Notes under the pieces: model-generated
The model's input: only the letters and a program-made list of their open reading frames with translations
Database searches by the model: none
Told to the model about the DNA's origin: nothing
From: JBEBXQ01 sp040391535
Lineage (GTDB): Bacteria; Bacteroidota; Bacteroidia; Cytophagales; Spirosomataceae
Assembly: GCA_040391535.1 (NCBI GenBank)
Contig: JBEBXQ010000113.1
Span: 1-16,348 of the forward strand
DNA length: 16,348 nucleotides
Direction of reading: 5' to 3'
Position numbers and translations under genes: made by a program
Shown: in pieces, positions 7,052 through 14,822 of the stretch
Numbering within the stretch: position 1 is the first letter of the stretch
Layout: every line of letters starts with the position of its first letter

Positions 7052-7754
7052 CAGGATATTCCGCTTGAAAATCTTTCGTGAAATCGTCTGTACTGATGTA
7101 TGATTCTGTTGAGGCTTTTACATTCTTAACCTGATACACCACCGGGAGAAACATCTTGTATTGTTCCTCTGATATAATCTGTAATTGTAATGCCCGTTTC
7201 AGTACCAGCGCAAATGGTACTTTAAAATAATCACTGATATTGGCTGCCAGAGCCGGAGGAATATGGTTGATTCTTTCGTAGAAAAAGCTCTTGACATCTT
7301 TCTCGGGTAAGAGTTTTTCAAAAACCAGCTTTTCTGCTCTTTTACCTAAAAGGTCCATGTTTTTGTACATAGAACCCAGGCCAAGTGAAACAACCAGTAA
7401 ATAGCTGTAATAATGGTCCCGGTTCAATTCAGCTTCGGCGTTAAGAAATATCCACCCGGTCTGCCGGTACATCGCTGAAAATCCCGGGAAGTTGCCGGAA
7501 GTTTCGTGCAGACGCACAATACTCATTTCTTCCGGATAACGTAGTTTTGCATTTAAATGCTCAGCAATGGAAGCAGCATTGAAAATAAAGGTATCACCAT
7601 GATCGGCTCCGGTATCCAGCCTGCCCTGTATGAATTCGTGAAATATCGTTTTTGCCTCATCATTATGCTCTGAAAATGCGGGTATCAGAACAAGCCGATC
7701 GTCATAAGCATTAAAATCAAGAGGCAGCTGATTGGCAGCAGTTTTTTTTGGCAT
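7044..7754 (-). CDS. Degenerate ImmA/IrrE-like protein lacking the zinc-protease motif
   Basis: This is a 236-residue soluble protein that I do not recognise as a named gene. Its middle and C-terminal part resembles ImmA/IrrE (DUF955) peptidases: a strand pair around GWIFLNAEAELNRDHYY (100-116) where the family has its ...N...R..F segment, an AEKLVFEKLLPEKD stretch (140-153) like the family's ANxFAxxLLMP helix, and YFKVPFALVLKRALQL...ISEEQY (177-199) like the winged-helix-type tail. At the place where HExxH is expected (about 117-122) the residues are SYLLVV, with no histidine, so zinc proteolysis is very unlikely. There is no signal peptide or XRE domain. It converges with ftsH. A binding or regulatory role is possible but unproven. 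Confidence 0.5.
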   Translation of the reverse strand: MPKKTAANQLPLDFNAYDDRLVLIPAFSEHNDEAKTIFHEFIQGRLDTGADHGDTFIFNAASIAEHLNAKLRYPEEMSIVRLHETSGNFPGFSAMYRQTGWIFLNAEAELNRDHYYSYLLVVSLGLGSMYKNMDLLGKRAEKLVFEKLLPEKDVKSFFYERINHIPPALAANISDYFKVPFALVLKRALQLQIISEEQYKMFLPVVYQVKNVKASTESYISTDDFTKDFQAEYPEK

Positions 7755-7801
7755 AATAATCCGGCGATTTAATTTCAGGGATGAATCCTGTGAATACTTT
7801 T

Positions 7802-7831
7802 CAAATGTAGACCGTTTTGCCGGAACTCAAA
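7802..7831 (-). promoter_or_regulatory. Candidate promoter of the ImmA-like gene
   Basis: On the minus strand TACATTTG (7809-7802) matches TAnnTTTG exactly and TTTG (7831-7828) lies 18 bases upstream, one short of the usual 19-21. Transcription would begin near 7797, about 43 bases before the ATG at 7754. Confidence 0.55.
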
Positions 7832-7967
7832 AGACCTCTTCTCTGTAAAAAGTTAAATTTTCATGCCCGCCTGCTTACCATTACATCCATTTCAGACGTT
7901 ATAGGCATGCCGTCGGTTAAGATGTGAGATTAAACAGCTTTTAAACAAGTAAAACAGAATCAGCAAT

Positions 7968-8381
7968 ATGAAAGTGCCTTTTAAAATTCCGGTTGTTATA
8001 GCTTTCTTCTCCCTGGTCTTTTTGGCTTCCTGTACCGCTACTTCTTATCAGAATTACCCGGATTCAAAAGTTGAAAAAACCGGGAATAATAGTTCGCTTA
8101 ATAATAAGCGGCTAGAAAAGAATATTGATAAATACGCAGCCGAGCTGAATTTGTCCAAAAGTCAGGTCAGAAAACTAAGGCAGACCGACAGGCGTTATAC
8201 CAGAAAGGAACGGAGGCTGAAATCAAAAGGAATGGCCAGAAGAAAGGAAATACGTAATCTTCAGGAAGAAAAACGGGATGTGATGCTCGCGGTACTTACC
8301 GACAGGCAGCAGCAGAAATTACAGGAACTTACCAAAAACAGGAAGTTTACTTTTTTCGGCCTGATGGGAGATAAAGAATAA
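7968..8381 (+). CDS. Spy/CpxP-like small basic lipoprotein
   Basis: This 137-residue protein begins with a lipoprotein signal (hydrophobic core 5-18, lipobox LASC with C22). After a Ser/Asn-rich linker comes a long, very basic helical segment. It has the two spaced motifs seen in Spy/CpxP-type periplasmic proteins: LNLSKSQVRKLRQ near 61-73 and VLTDRQQQKLQEL near 104-116, with a charged helix between. In that family the helices form a cradle that senses or chaperones unfolded envelope proteins; whether this distant relative does so is inference. The protein is monocistronic and convergent with the MATE gene. The high Lys/Arg content is unusual for Spy proteins and could favour contact with RNA, lipids or anionic glycans. 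Confidence 0.6.
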   Translation: MKVPFKIPVVIAFFSLVFLASCTATSYQNYPDSKVEKTGNNSSLNNKRLEKNIDKYAAELNLSKSQVRKLRQTDRRYTRKERRLKSKGMARRKEIRNLQEEKRDVMLAVLTDRQQQKLQELTKNRKFTFFGLMGDKE

Positions 8382-8418
8382 GCTTCTGATCATACAAAAA
8401 GTAAATAGCTGATATAAA

Positions 8419-8459
8419 AATAACCCCGGTATCTCAGAAATGAAATAACCGGGGTTATT
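8419..8459. terminator. Bidirectional terminator between the lipoprotein and MATE genes
   Basis: A perfect 12-base inverted repeat, AATAACCCCGGT (8419-8430) and ACCGGGGTTATT (8448-8459), has a 17-base loop. On the minus strand the stem leads into TTATTTTTATATC, a good U tract for the MATE transcript. On the plus strand the tail (TTATTAATTC) is weaker. Confidence 0.8.
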
Positions 8460-8487
8460 AATTCAGGTATGTTAAAGGGCATCAGCG

Positions 8488-9867
8488 TTAAACCCGGACG
8501 GTCTTCCACCTGCCTTTTCTGAAATAAAGAACGGCGATAAGTGCCAGCAGGCTTTCGGCTACAGGAACTGCAGCAAAGACCCCGGCCGGCCCCATACTCC
8601 AGGCAATTGAAAGCACATAAGCCAAAGGGATTTCGATAACCCAGAAACAAAGCAGATTCAGCAGAATCGGTGTTTTGCTGTCCCCGGCACCGTTTAGTGA
8701 TTGAATCACAACCATGCCATAGGCATAAAACGGATACCCCAGACTGATAATCTGTAATGCCAGAACGCCTGTTTGTACTACTTCCGGTTGCTGCGTGAAA
8801 AACCGGATAAGCGGTTCTGCCTGGGTAAATAAAATAACCCCAAAGCCGAGTAAAAGCATAAAGTTATATTTAGCCGTGCGCCAGACTGACGTTTCGGCGC
8901 GTTCGGGCTGTAGGGCGCCCAGATTCTGTCCAACGAGCGTTGCTGCTGCATTGGCAATACCGGAAGCGGGTAAAATAGTGAATACTACAATACGGATGGC
9001 TATCGTATAACCTGCTACTACATCACTTCCAAACTCGGCCAGAATACGAATCAGGAAAATCCAGCTCGCGGAAGCAATCAGGAATTGCCCCATTCCGCCG
9101 TAGGCGACCGAGAATAAACCTGATAATGTCTCCCTGTGCGGAAGCAGATAACTCAGCTTCAGTTTATATTGACTTTTTACCAGAAAATAAAGCTGATACA
9201 GGATTCCGGATGAGCGCCCGATGGTCGTCGCAATAGCTGCTCCGGTTACTCCCATTGCCGGTACTGGCCCCCAACCAAAGATAAACACCGGAACCAGGAT
9301 GATATTAATGCCATTGGCAACCCATAACGATTGCATAGCAATGGCTGCTTTTCCGGCACCCCTTAATGCCCCGCTGAGTGAATATAACAGAACAATAACG
9401 GGAGTGCTGAAAAACAGAATTCTTGTATAATCAGTGCCCGTAGCAATCACCCGCGGATCAGCACCCATGATATGAAGTATTTCAGCCGCAAAGAATCCTG
9501 TACCTAAACCGATGACAACTGACATAGCAACCGAAAGAAAAATAACCTGGCCGATAGCCAGTCCGGCGCCGGCCGTATTTCCTTCTCCTACCCGCCGTGA
9601 TACCAGAGCAGTAGCACCCACACTGATGCCGATAGCCACTGAGTAAATGAGGGTCAGCACCGATTCGGTCAGCCCCACAGTAGCAACAGCATCAACACTT
9701 ATTTTGGATACAAAGTAAATATCCACTACGGCAAATAATGATTCCATGATCATTTCCAGGATCATGGGAACGGAAAGCATAAAAATAGCTTTGTTGATAC
9801 TTCCTGAAGTGTAACTTTGTTCTGAACCTGTCAGGGCCTGCCAGAACAATGATAAATATTTTTTCAT
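8488..9867 (-). CDS. MATE family multidrug/sodium or proton antiporter
   Basis: From the ATG at 9867 the protein has 459 residues and about 12 transmembrane helices in two homologous six-helix halves, the standard MATE size. Typical features are PMILEMIMESLFAVVDIYFVSK in helix 1 (split motif PMI...VDIYF), the VGEGN loop after helix 2-3, GALRGAGKA in the first half and its counterpart SLNGAGDSKTP in the second. The NorM/DinF-like family exports cationic drugs or metabolites in exchange for H+ or Na+; the substrate cannot be told from sequence. An upstream ATG (9912) would add 15 residues, but the helix-preceding MKKYLSLFW start is more typical. A weak -7-like AACATTTG (9886-9879) would place transcription start after 9912, which also favours 9867. 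Confidence 0.9.
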   Translation of the reverse strand: MKKYLSLFWQALTGSEQSYTSGSINKAIFMLSVPMILEMIMESLFAVVDIYFVSKISVDAVATVGLTESVLTLIYSVAIGISVGATALVSRRVGEGNTAGAGLAIGQVIFLSVAMSVVIGLGTGFFAAEILHIMGADPRVIATGTDYTRILFFSTPVIVLLYSLSGALRGAGKAAIAMQSLWVANGINIILVPVFIFGWGPVPAMGVTGAAIATTIGRSSGILYQLYFLVKSQYKLKLSYLLPHRETLSGLFSVAYGGMGQFLIASASWIFLIRILAEFGSDVVAGYTIAIRIVVFTILPASGIANAAATLVGQNLGALQPERAETSVWRTAKYNFMLLLGFGVILFTQAEPLIRFFTQQPEVVQTGVLALQIISLGYPFYAYGMVVIQSLNGAGDSKTPILLNLLCFWVIEIPLAYVLSIAWSMGPAGVFAAVPVAESLLALIAVLYFRKGRWKTVRV

Positions 9868-10180
9868 GACAAAAATCGCAAATGTTTCCTTTTCATAAAC
9901 GGCAGGTGACAACAGATATGGGTAAAATCAGGAGGCCTGTCGCGTGGGTCATATAAAACAGATTACAGACCGGAATTGAGAAACTAAAATGATTAAGTAT
10001 TAAATAAAACAGTAATCCGGAATAAGACTCCATATATGGAATCTCCGGTACAAATGGCCCGAAGAAATGAGCCTGAACTGAAAAAGCGGCATTAATCAGC
10101 CGAAGGTGAGGACATTCATAAGAATAAAATTTTGGCAAAGATAAAATTTTCTCGTTACTTTTAATTTTATTTTTAACAAT
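9868..10180. other. Divergent intergenic region, no gene recognised
   Basis: This 313-base stretch separates the MATE and class IV aminotransferase genes, which diverge. It holds a TATCTTTG (10143-10136, minus strand) that fits the -7 consensus but has no TTTG at the right distance, and a 12-base palindrome TCCATATATGGA (10029-10040). An 81-codon minus-strand frame here looks non-coding. No RNA gene was recognised. Confidence 0.5.
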
Positions 10181-10798
10181 TTGGATAATAATAATTTTTC
10201 AGACGGATCGTGTATTGAAACGATCAGAGTCAGTCAGGGTATTCCGGAAAATGTTCCCTATCACGAATTCCGGATGAATAAAACCCGTATGGATTTGTGG
10301 GGGGTAAATAAAAAAATAGCATTAACGGAACTCATTTCAGCTCCTGAAACGTTACAGGATGGCTTACTTAAATGCCGTATCACCTTTAAAGAGAACATTG
10401 AAAATGTTGAATGGGAGCCATATCAGTTACGTTCTGTTAAAACCCTGAAAATTGTTTCTGACGACCGGGTATCGTATCGCTACAAGTATAAAGACAGAAC
10501 AAGGCTGCAACAATTGTTTGATCAGCGTGGTTTATATGATGATGTACTGATTATCAGAGAAGGTTTTCTCACGGACACTTCTTATTGTAATCTGGCACTA
10601 TTTGATGGTACAGCATGGTATACACCTGATACAAACTTATTACCCGGAACACAACGTGCTTTTTTACTGGATCAAAAGGTAATTAAAGAAAAGAGAATCG
10701 GACTTAACGATCTGGCCGGTTACCGTAAAATCAGGCTTTTCAATGCTATGATTAAATGGGATAACGTGCTGGATGTTGAAATGGATCAGATATTCTGA
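10181..10798 (+). CDS. Aminotransferase class IV, PabC-like (possible aminodeoxychorismate lyase)
   Basis: This 205-residue protein has the class IV PLP fold. The N-terminal part CIETIRV...PYHEFRMNKTR is typical of PabC/branched-chain aminotransferase relatives. K102 in YKYKDR aligns with the PLP lysine of E. coli PabC (KHLNR). GFLTDTSYCNLALF (128-141) is the substrate/PLP loop, with Asp in place of the usual Glu, and TPDTNLLPGTQRAFLL (148-163) is the phosphate-binding region. The Bacteroidota subgroup is short and often annotated as PabC, which turns aminodeoxychorismate into p-aminobenzoate for folate; no pabA or pabB lies nearby, so an amino-acid aminotransferase remains possible. The start is a TTG; the next ATG would remove the first conserved strand. 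hflX follows 53 bases later. Confidence 0.7.
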   Translation: MDNNNFSDGSCIETIRVSQGIPENVPYHEFRMNKTRMDLWGVNKKIALTELISAPETLQDGLLKCRITFKENIENVEWEPYQLRSVKTLKIVSDDRVSYRYKYKDRTRLQQLFDQRGLYDDVLIIREGFLTDTSYCNLALFDGTAWYTPDTNLLPGTQRAFLLDQKVIKEKRIGLNDLAGYRKIRLFNAMIKWDNVLDVEMDQIF

Positions 10799-10851
10799 GG
10801 TAATCACCTGACAGAATATCGGGCATAAAATCTAAATAGAAAATAAGCTGA

Positions 10852-12120
10852 ATGATTGATAAGAACAAAATGATTTCGACAGCCAAACGTCAGGAAACTG
10901 CTGTATTGGTCGCTGTCAGTACACAAAAACAGTCGCAGGAAAAAACGCGCGAATATCTGGAGGAACTGGAATTTCTGGCCGGGACGCTGGGTGTTGAGAC
11001 GAAAAAGGCATTTACTCAGAACCTGGAACGAAGGGATATCCGGACGTTTGTGGGGAAAGGAAAGCTGGAAGAAATCCAGACCTTTATTAATGCCGAACCG
11101 GTAGATATGATCATTTTTGATGATGATCTGACACCTTCTCAGGTACGTAACCTCGAAGGCGCGTTTAAAGAAATCAAAGTGCTTGACCGGAGTTTGCTGA
11201 TCCTGAATATTTTTGCGATGCGGGCACAAACCGCCCAGTCCAAGTTACAGGTAGAGCTGGCACAGTATCAGTATATGTACCCTCGCCTGACCCGCATGTG
11301 GACGCACCTGAGCCGTATTAAGGCTGGAGTAGGGATGCGTGGTCCCGGGGAAAAAGAACTCGAAACCGACCGCCGGATTGTTCAGGACCGTATCTCGTTC
11401 CTGAAAGAAAAGCTTGATAAGTATGACAAGCAAAGTATCACACGCCGGAAAGAAAGAAACCGTTTGGTAAGGGTAGCGTTGGTAGGTTATACCAATGTCG
11501 GGAAATCTACATTAATGCGCCAGCTTTCCAAAGCGGACGTCTTTGCAGAAGATAAACTTTTTGCAACGGTTGATTCGACCGTCCGGAAGGTAACGCTGGA
11601 AAATATTCCGTTTTTATTAACAGATACGGTTGGGTTCATACGGAAATTACCGACAACACTGATTGAATCTTTCAAATCTACATTGGATGAAGTACGCGAA
11701 GCCGATATTCTGCTGCATGTGGTGGATATTGCACATCCTTCGTTTGAAGAGCATATTGAAGTAGTGCAGTCGACCCTGGTGGAAATCGGTGCGGCCGATA
11801 AGCCTACTGTTTTGGTATTCAATAAAATTGATGCCTATCATCCGGAGACCGGCGAGGTTGAAAACGATCATGAACTGCTGGGGGAAGATCAGCCTGAAAT
11901 ACAATCTGTTGAGGAAATTCTGGATCAGCTGAAGAACAGTTATCTTGCCCGGAACAATAATGATGTTGTATTTATTTCGGCCGAGAAGAAGGAAAACCTT
12001 GACGAATTAAGAGAGAAATTGTTCGCTCTGGTGAAAGACAAGCATTACACGATTTATCCGAACTGGGTAGGAGTGGATAGCTTTCTGGAAGAACAATCCT
12101 CGCAATTTTTGGATGAGTAA
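10852..12120 (+). CDS. hflX: Ribosome-associated GTPase HflX
   Basis: This 422-residue protein splits stalled or stress-idled 70S ribosomes. The N-terminal HflX domain includes the FVGKGKLEEI motif (66-75) and the glycine-rich GMRGPGEKELETDRR (161-175), followed by a coiled-coil helix. The G domain has G1 GYTNVGKS (212-219), switch I around FATVDST (237-243), G3 DTVG (258-261), G4 NKID (324-327) and G5 SAEK (376-379). An acidic insert of ~40 residues sits between G4 and G5 (about 330-368), something I recall as frequent in Bacteroidota homologues. All GTPase motifs are intact. It lies 53 bases after the class IV aminotransferase, probably in one transcript, with tRNA-Arg 49 bases downstream. 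Confidence 0.95.
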   Translation: MIDKNKMISTAKRQETAVLVAVSTQKQSQEKTREYLEELEFLAGTLGVETKKAFTQNLERRDIRTFVGKGKLEEIQTFINAEPVDMIIFDDDLTPSQVRNLEGAFKEIKVLDRSLLILNIFAMRAQTAQSKLQVELAQYQYMYPRLTRMWTHLSRIKAGVGMRGPGEKELETDRRIVQDRISFLKEKLDKYDKQSITRRKERNRLVRVALVGYTNVGKSTLMRQLSKADVFAEDKLFATVDSTVRKVTLENIPFLLTDTVGFIRKLPTTLIESFKSTLDEVREADILLHVVDIAHPSFEEHIEVVQSTLVEIGAADKPTVLVFNKIDAYHPETGEVENDHELLGEDQPEIQSVEEILDQLKNSYLARNNNDVVFISAEKKENLDELREKLFALVKDKHYTIYPNWVGVDSFLEEQSSQFLDE

Positions 12121-12169
12121 CTAAAATTTCGGAAATTTGCATTCCGATTTGCAAAACAGGTCGGTAAAT

Positions 12170-12241
12170 GACTGCGTAGTTCAACGGATAGAATAGAAGT
12201 TTCCTAAACTTTAGATATGGGTTCGATTCCCGTCGCGGTCA
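12170..12241 (+). tRNA. tRNA-Arg (anticodon CCU)
   Basis: The 72-base gene folds as a full cloverleaf: a 7-bp acceptor stem (GACTGCG with CGCGGTC, one G-U pair), a 4-bp D stem, an anticodon stem GAAGT/ACTTT with loop TTCCTAA (anticodon CCT at 34-36), a four-base variable loop and a T arm with loop TTCGATT. The discriminator base is A and CCA is not encoded. It reads the AGG codon. A terminator follows three bases later. Confidence 0.96.
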
Positions 12242-12244
12242 CAG

Positions 12245-12271
12245 AAAGGTCAGCGTTCGCTGGCCTTTTTT
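12245..12271 (+). terminator. Intrinsic terminator of tRNA-Arg
   Basis: A 10-bp stem (AAAGGTCAGC 12245-12254, GCTGGCCTTT 12259-12268, one G-U pair) with a GTTC loop is followed by a six-T tract (12266-12271). It ends the tRNA transcript and possibly the whole hflX unit. Confidence 0.85.
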
Positions 12272-12314
12272 GTTTGGAATTACAAGAGCAGATTACCCCC
12301 GATAGAAGGTTGTT

Positions 12315-12359
12315 GATCGCGTCCCGGACAAAACTTTAAACATTTACGGGGACGCGATC
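12315..12359. repeat. Perfect 11-base inverted repeat (hairpin without U tract)
   Basis: GATCGCGTCCC (12315-12325) and GGGACGCGATC (12349-12359) flank a 23-base AT-rich centre. The GC-rich stem would be very stable, but no T run follows on either strand, so it is not a standard terminator. It lies between the tRNA terminator and the end of the PhyH-type gene. Confidence 0.8.
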
Positions 12360-12432
12360 GTTCGGTGCTATTAGATTTTTCTAATACCTGTCAGTATGAA
12401 AAACAACGACACAATGAGAGTCTATCCCACAA

Positions 12433-13395
12433 TCAGAAAGGCTTTCGTCCGAAGATCTTTTTGACTAGCTCCTTTGCAAGTACCGGGAGTGTAAAATGGT
12501 GACTGATTGCATAGCGCGAATTACCTGTATTAATCGTTTCTATAGGTTTCCAATTATTACTATGCTGAACAGTTTCTCCGGTGGTAATGTTGATGACCTG
12601 TCTTAAATTCAGATCATTGGAGAACATATCTGAGGATCGGGGAGAATAGTACGTGCATCCTTCAAAATAGTAATGGCTGACCTGAGACCAACGGGTTAAA
12701 TTGTCTCCCTTAATAGGCATGCCACCATGTACCAGATTGGATGACCAGATTAATACATCTCCTTTCTGCAAGTGAATTTCCTGTCTTTTATATCCCTTTG
12801 CCTCCATAAACTCTTCCATAAATTCTTCATATTTATGATATTCGGCGTAATTTTTTTCTGCTTCAATGCCTATATCAAAATAGTTGAACTCTTCCTGGCT
12901 ATGTGAGCGAGGGTAGTAGAACAGTGGTCCGTTATCAGTGGTGGTTTCTTCAAGTGCTACCCAAACACCACACATGTACCGGGCCGGAATACTGCTAAAA
13001 TGAATACTGTCGGAATGGGCACGTTGCTGAGTGCCAAACTTAAAGTTCAACGTTTGAAATGGAATGGGTTCTCTGTCATACAACATCCTCAGCACATCCA
13101 TGATTTGCGGTAAACCGGCTATGTTACGTACAGTATTGTACTTTTTCCATAAATCCTGCAGACGGGCGGGTTCCTGCCCGACTCTGTCCGGGTACTCTCC
13201 CTGTATTTCCAGTAATGTCTGATCGATGAGCTCATGACTGACCTGTTGAGGTAATACGATGAACCCTTCCCGGTTGAAATGAGTGGCAATATCCTTCTGT
13301 TGAGGAGATAATTTTTTTTCAGATAGTAACGTGTTAAAAAAAGGAGATTCAACCCAGGGCAAATTTATCCTGTGAGCAATAGAGATATTCTTCAT
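12433..13395 (-). CDS. Phytanoyl-CoA dioxygenase (PhyH) family Fe(II)/2-oxoglutarate oxygenase
   Basis: From the ATG at 13395 the protein has 320 residues; the longer frame to 13470 adds 25 residues with no family character. The jelly-roll iron site is complete: H127-x-D129 in AHSDSIHF and the distal H223 in LVHGG, with R235 in TRWSQ as the likely 2-oxoglutarate anchor. VALEETTTDNGPLFYYPRSH is the typical PhyH core. Such enzymes hydroxylate small molecules, lipids or sugars; the true substrate is unknown, and phytanoyl-CoA itself is improbable here. It follows a family 14 glycosyltransferase with 77 bases between, probably in the same transcript, so hydroxylation of a glycan or glycolipid precursor is a reasonable but unproven idea. 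Confidence 0.85.
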   Translation of the reverse strand: MKNISIAHRINLPWVESPFFNTLLSEKKLSPQQKDIATHFNREGFIVLPQQVSHELIDQTLLEIQGEYPDRVGQEPARLQDLWKKYNTVRNIAGLPQIMDVLRMLYDREPIPFQTLNFKFGTQQRAHSDSIHFSSIPARYMCGVWVALEETTTDNGPLFYYPRSHSQEEFNYFDIGIEAEKNYAEYHKYEEFMEEFMEAKGYKRQEIHLQKGDVLIWSSNLVHGGMPIKGDNLTRWSQVSHYYFEGCTYYSPRSSDMFSNDLNLRQVINITTGETVQHSNNWKPIETINTGNSRYAISHHFTLPVLAKELVKKIFGRKPF

Positions 13396-13472
13396 AACGG
13401 TTATGGAATAGAGTTTAAACTGGAATATGATTTTACACCGGATAAACGGAGTAATTTTTTTAAATTTCACTA

Positions 13473-14393
13473 TTACTGATCCAGATACAGATCGATCTGA
13501 TCCAGCACTTCGTCTCCATGCTGTTTATCAAACTTGCGGGCAAAAAGCTTACCGGAAGCCAGCATTGAGGGAAGTTCACTGATGGAAATAGGAGAAGTGT
13601 AAGCACCTGACGGTCTGTCCCACTGCATATAGGTCATACGCTGATTGTAAACTTTGCCCCTGACAGAATCAGAAGCATTTAATAAAGCCGTATGAAAGAA
13701 GATTTCTTCAGGCACATAAGTAGTCCGGAAAAATTGTAAATAAGCAGGGTTTAAACGGGAAAAATCGACCAGATACTGAGCCGCTACGGGTTTCAGCTGA
13801 AACCAGTTCGTGCCAAAATACAATTGGTGTCCTAAGGGCATCCGGCGAGGTAACGGAAATCTGCCGCTCAGGCGTAATGCAGTATTAAATACCTTTTTTC
13901 TGAGTATATCAGGATTCGGGTGAGGATATATGACAGCATGATGCCGTTTGACTGACAGGTAATATTGCTCTACCCGTTCCTGAATATGAGGTGCATCATC
14001 TGTAATGATGGAATGGTCCAGGATAGTTTGGTCAGCATGTTGCGCTAACCAGCTGTGTATGGTCTCATTCGTTGCAATAGGATAGTCTTGCCCGCTGATT
14101 GTCAGGATAAAGTCAGGTTCAGGACGTTGCTTCAGAATAGTCTTGAAACCTGATAAGTAGGCGTCAGACAGAGAGAAGTTTCCCCAGGAAATAGACTTCC
14201 GGTTAGTCAGCCATACCACATTATCGGACGGTATGGTCTGTGTGGCCGACTTAAACAGGTTGAGATCTGCTTTCCCGTCAACATAGATATAAAACATATT
14301 GGTCGGGCAGTACAGTCTTTTCAATAATCGGGCTAATTGAGACGGGTTTTTGTGAACAAAAATTAAGTAAGCAAGCCGTAGTGGTTCAGTCAT
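13473..14393 (-). CDS. Family 14 (core-2/I-branching type) glycosyltransferase
   Basis: Starting at the ATG 14393 gives 306 residues beginning MTEPLRLAYLIFVHKNP, the usual N terminus; the longer frame to 14450 adds 19 residues of doubtful origin. Landmarks of GT14 'Branch' enzymes are FYIYVDGKAD, ISWGNFSLSDA, FILTISGQDYPI, the QLYFGTNWFQL segment and VPEEIFFHT with the likely catalytic glutamates. Eukaryotic relatives add beta-1,6-GlcNAc or xylose; bacterial members probably build surface polysaccharide or glycolipid. There is no membrane segment in the shorter form, so it should be cytoplasmic. It is the first gene of a minus-strand pair with the PhyH-type oxygenase; no -33/-7 promoter was recognised upstream. 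Confidence 0.85.
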   Translation of the reverse strand: MTEPLRLAYLIFVHKNPSQLARLLKRLYCPTNMFYIYVDGKADLNLFKSATQTIPSDNVVWLTNRKSISWGNFSLSDAYLSGFKTILKQRPEPDFILTISGQDYPIATNETIHSWLAQHADQTILDHSIITDDAPHIQERVEQYYLSVKRHHAVIYPHPNPDILRKKVFNTALRLSGRFPLPRRMPLGHQLYFGTNWFQLKPVAAQYLVDFSRLNPAYLQFFRTTYVPEEIFFHTALLNASDSVRGKVYNQRMTYMQWDRPSGAYTSPISISELPSMLASGKLFARKFDKQHGDEVLDQIDLYLDQ

Positions 14394-14822
14394 GGCAATC
14401 AGACTATTGAGTATAATAATTATATCTACAAAAAAATGTCTACATTTCAAGAAGATTACAATATTAATTTTATACTGTTTTGTCTGAATAAAATAAATTT
14501 ATGTAAGCTTACCTGACGATACTTTGCTGAAACCTCAGCTTATTTGAATTACGGAATGCTGTAAATACAGATTTTTGATTACAGATCTACCCCTGGAAAG
14601 TCCCGTTATTTTATTTCGCTCGTGGTTGCTTAAAATCCGTATTTGCGATTCTTTATTTGTTCAATGCACTGTGTTTTTATCATATCCGTGGTGGGAAAAT
14701 GTATTTGGCCGCCTTAAATTATACCCTCCCTGCTTTTTTTACTTATGAAATGGACGTTTCTTTACCATTTAGTGGCTGCAACCCTTTTAGCTGGTGAACG
14801 TACAAACTAATTTCAATGCCGC
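14394..14822. other. Divergent intergenic region upstream of the sulfatase, no gene recognised
   Basis: These 429 AT-rich bases separate the glycosyltransferase and sulfatase genes, which diverge. Four TATTTG hexamers (14541, 14640, 14654, 14702), a CTGTAAATACAG palindrome (14559-14570) and a repeated TACAGAT (14566, 14580) are visible, but no exact TAnnTTTG promoter and no RNA gene was recognised. The length leaves room for regulated promoters in both directions. Confidence 0.5.

Noticed and set aside
10029..10040. TCCATATATGGA palindrome as an operator
   Set aside because: A single AT-rich 12-base palindrome in an intergenic region can arise by chance, and it is not placed near a convincing promoter.
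9893..10138. 81-codon minus-strand reading frame upstream of the MATE gene
   Set aside because: It overlaps the MATE start region, has no recognisable domain, an irregular hydrophobic/His/Cys-rich composition and no supported start; it looks like non-coding DNA between divergent genes.
12129..12147. Small hairpin after hflX as a terminator
   Set aside because: The stem is only six base pairs with no T tract; the hflX transcript could run into the tRNA and stop at its stronger terminator.
13396..13470. N-terminal extension of the PhyH-type protein
   Set aside because: The extra 25 residues have no family similarity, and the downstream ATG gives the usual family N terminus.
14541..14707. Four TATTTG hexamers as promoter elements
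   Set aside because: None has the TAnnTTTG spacing with a TTTG at the right distance, and the region is AT-rich, so chance is adequate.
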